From an uncultured Mailhella sp. (GTDB taxonomy: Bacteria > Desulfobacterota > Desulfovibrionia > Desulfovibrionales > Desulfovibrionaceae): DNA of 6,581 bases. Location: positions 1 through 6,581 of the forward strand of contig CAJJMX010000096.1 in assembly GCA_905192935.1 (NCBI GenBank), given 5' to 3'. Below the pieces are notes generated by a model, which searched no databases, was not told the DNA's origin, and saw only the letters and a program-made list of their open reading frames with translations. Both the position numbers and the translations under genes were made by a program. Below, piece after piece: positions 5,300 through 6,581 of the stretch (positions within the stretch are counted from its first letter, which is position 1; each line of letters begins with the position of its first letter).

Positions 5300-5857
5300 T
5301 CACCCCTGCTGTTTCACTTTCAGTTGACGCAGAGCAGCCAGCCGCGGATCACCGCTGTCGCGGGAACAGCTGCAGGCACCTTCATTAAGATTCTTGCCGC
5401 ACACGGGGCACAGTCCCCGACAGTCCGGCCTACAGAGAGGCTTCACCGGCAAGGCCAGCGAAAATTCCTCCCACAAAAGGGACGCCAGATCAAGAAAAGG
5501 CGCTCCGCCTTCCATGGTCACGGCACATTCGTCCAGAATTCCGGCAGGATCTTCCTCTTCCGGTTCGGTTCCGCCAGGTCCGGGGTATTCCTCGAACTCG
5601 TCGAAGCTCTGGTTCAGCACCACAAGAGTCTCTTCCATGCAACGATTGCACGGCATGGCAACAACGCCCCGTATCGTGCCGCGAAGCAGACAGCCGTCCT
5701 GCTGCGGGAGCAGAAAAACCTCCGCAATGACAGGCTCAACTATGCGGCATGACACATGATATTCCTTCAGAGGAGCCTGCCAGACTTCCTCGTCGGAAAC
5801 CGTAAGGCTCATCCCCTGGGGGGCAATCTCATTCAGTGCGATGTGTCTAAGATCCAT
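5300..5857 (-). CDS. yceD: YceD family protein (DUF177), rRNA accumulation factor
   Basis: A 185-residue member of the DUF177/YceD family. Family members are encoded next to rpmF in many bacteria and have been linked to 23S rRNA accumulation or processing; the molecular mechanism is not visible here. The family pattern is seen: PCNRC (Cys70, Cys73) in the middle, an acidic stretch (about 86-110, rich in Glu), then a C-terminal cysteine cluster (Cys142, 146, 150, 153, 162, 164) that may bind metal, ending with DPRLAALRQLK. The ATG at 5857 has AGAGG 6 nt upstream. A strong promoter ends 22 bp upstream of this ATG, so yceD is probably the first gene of the operon and has a leader of only about 15 nt. 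Family assignment is secure; the function is by family knowledge only. Confidence 0.93.
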   Translation of the reverse strand: MDLRHIALNEIAPQGMSLTVSDEEVWQAPLKEYHVSCRIVEPVIAEVFLLPQQDGCLLRGTIRGVVAMPCNRCMEETLVVLNQSFDEFEEYPGPGGTEPEEEDPAGILDECAVTMEGGAPFLDLASLLWEEFSLALPVKPLCRPDCRGLCPVCGKNLNEGACSCSRDSGDPRLAALRQLKVKQQG

Positions 5858-5879
5858 GCTTTACCTCTGGAAACATGAC

Positions 5880-5908
5880 AAAATACCTACCGGGCCCGGC
5901 TTTGTCAA
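5880..5908 (-). promoter_or_regulatory. Sigma70-type promoter for yceD-rpmF-plsX-fab operon
   Basis: On the minus strand a perfect -35 TTGACA (5908-5903) is followed by a 17-bp spacer and a -10 TATTTT (5885-5880; four of six consensus bases). Transcription would begin near 5873, leaving a leader of about 15 nt before the yceD ATG, with the ribosome binding site intact. It lies in the only gap ahead of yceD and points into it. The spacer holds a perfect CCGGGCCCGG palindrome (5890-5899). Confidence 0.82.
5890..5899. repeat. 10-bp palindrome inside the promoter spacer
   Basis: CCGGGCCCGG is perfectly self-complementary and lies between the -35 and -10 elements, the classic position for a repressor operator. 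A related GCCCGGG occurs just upstream of the -35 element, at about 5917-5923. The symmetry is seen directly; the operator role is inference, and short GC palindromes also arise by chance in GC-rich DNA. Confidence 0.45.
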
Positions 5909-5996
5909 GCATGCATCCCGGGCTTCTCCCGTCCGAAGCTGTTGCGGCTCCCGCGGTCAAAGAAACTCATGTCGGTCTGCCCGGAAACGTCCCCGG

Positions 5997-6581
5997 CTAT
6001 TTGCCCTTGACCGGCTTCTCGCTGAGGACCATGGCATCATGCAGGCCGTAGCCGTCAAGCTTGCGGCGCAGCATCTGAAGATCGGCCTTGCTGCCCCGCA
6101 TGAGGACCTGCACATAGTACCAGGTGCTCCGGCTGGTCTTCGTCTGCGTGCGGCGGGCACGAAGTCCGTCCTTGGTGAGCGTGTTCAAAAGCGCCTGCGC
6201 CTGCTTGGCCTCCTTGAAGGCGGCCACGCGAAGGACGTAGTCGAACTGAGGCTCCCTGGGCTTCTGCACTTCCTGCGCGGGCTTTTCCTGCCTGGGCTTT
6301 TCCTGCGTCACTGCGGGCTTTGCGCCCGGGTCCTTCTGCGCATCGGCAAGCACGCCGCCAGCGGCATCGTTTTTCAGACTCGTCATGAAGCGCAGTTCTT
6401 CCTTGGGAAGAATCTTCTCAGGTTCCTCGCTCTGCTCTTCTCCGGCCTTGGGTTCTTCCGAAAGAAGCGTGTCGAGCTCAAGAGCCTGAGGCAGAGGCAT
6501 GCTGCTGCGCCCGACGATGACGCCGGACAGAAAGCAGAACCCCAGCATGACGAGCGCAAGCACGCTCATGGTCACGAGGGC
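5997..6581 (-). CDS. SPOR-domain membrane protein, N-terminus cut by window edge
   Basis: The reading frame is open to the right edge, so the true start may lie outside; an internal GTG (6575) and ATG (6569) are the first visible candidates. The visible part (194 residues) begins with a hydrophobic helix (roughly VLALVMLGFCFLSGVIVG), typical of a single-pass inner-membrane anchor. A Glu/Lys/Pro-rich linker of about 85 residues follows and includes a QEKPR-QEKPA-type repeat. The C-terminal 80 residues, from FDYVLRVAAF onward, match the SPOR pattern: a strand, a helix AKQAQALLNTL, WYYVQVLMRG, and a helix DLQMLRRKLDGYG. SPOR domains bind glycan strands stripped of stem peptides and often mark the division site. 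This gene runs in the same direction as yceD, but a strong promoter lies between them, so it is probably a separate unit. Assignment to SPOR is good; the cellular role is inference. Confidence 0.82.
   Translation of the reverse strand, partial: ALVTMSVLALVMLGFCFLSGVIVGRSSMPLPQALELDTLLSEEPKAGEEQSEEPEKILPKEELRFMTSLKNDAAGGVLADAQKDPGAKPAVTQEKPRQEKPAQEVQKPREPQFDYVLRVAAFKEAKQAQALLNTLTKDGLRARRTQTKTSRSTWYYVQVLMRGSKADLQMLRRKLDGYGLHDAMVLSEKPVKGK
6279..6306. repeat. 15-nt period direct repeat in the SPOR protein linker
   Basis: GGGCTTTTCCTGC occurs twice, at 6279-6291 and 6294-6306, with a 15-nt period that keeps the frame. It encodes the tandem QEKPR and QEKPA units of the linker. Such repeats can change copy number and so alter linker length. 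Confidence 0.7.

Noticed and set aside
5291..5305. Small GGGG/CCCC hairpin across the yceD stop codon
   Set aside because: Only 4 bp, no T tract, and rpmF follows at once with a good ribosome binding site; chance is the simplest explanation.

Overview
The window carries a type II fatty-acid and phospholipid synthesis cluster that reads entirely on the minus strand. In transcription order (right to left) it holds: a SPOR-domain envelope protein cut by the right edge; yceD (DUF177); rpmF (ribosomal protein L32); plsX (acyl-ACP:phosphate acyltransferase); fabH (KAS III); fabG (3-oxoacyl-ACP reductase); acpP (acyl carrier protein); and fabF (KAS II), whose last few codons run off the left edge. 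The order yceD-rpmF-plsX-fabH-fabG-acpP-fabF is a widespread bacterial arrangement. fabD, which in E. coli sits between fabH and fabG, is absent here. The fairly GC-rich composition, the protein sequences and the fabD-less order suggest a member of the Desulfovibrionaceae (Desulfobacterota). That placement is inference; no rRNA or other taxonomic marker is visible.

Region by region. Positions 5997-6581 hold the SPOR protein: N-terminal membrane helix, Glu/Lys/Pro-rich linker, C-terminal SPOR domain. Positions 5858-5996 hold a strong sigma70-type promoter (TTGACA, 17 bp, TATTTT) directed into yceD, with a perfect 10-bp palindrome inside its spacer. Positions 5083-5857 hold yceD and rpmF, closely spaced. 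rpmF overlaps plsX (4044-5093) by 11 nt. The 3800-4043 gap before fabH is dense in inverted repeats, including a 14-bp perfect stem. fabH and fabG follow with a 58-nt gap. The 141-nt gap between fabG and acpP and the gap of about 370 nt between acpP and fabF also contain stem-loops. One of these, at 1429-1449, looks like a weak intrinsic terminator.

How the genes work together. AcpP carries the growing acyl chain. FabH starts it with acyl-CoA and malonyl-ACP, FabF elongates it, and FabG reduces the 3-oxo intermediate. PlsX moves finished acyl groups from ACP to phosphate for phospholipid synthesis. YceD and L32 link the cluster to ribosome production, so envelope growth and ribosome synthesis can be co-expressed. 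All catalytic residues I looked for are present.

This is mostly an ordinary housekeeping region and I see no mobile element, CRISPR array, defence system, tRNA or rRNA. The points worth a second look are regulatory or structural: the palindromic promoter spacer, the hairpin-rich gaps flanking fabH and acpP, and a few family-level sequence departures in FabH, FabF and L32.
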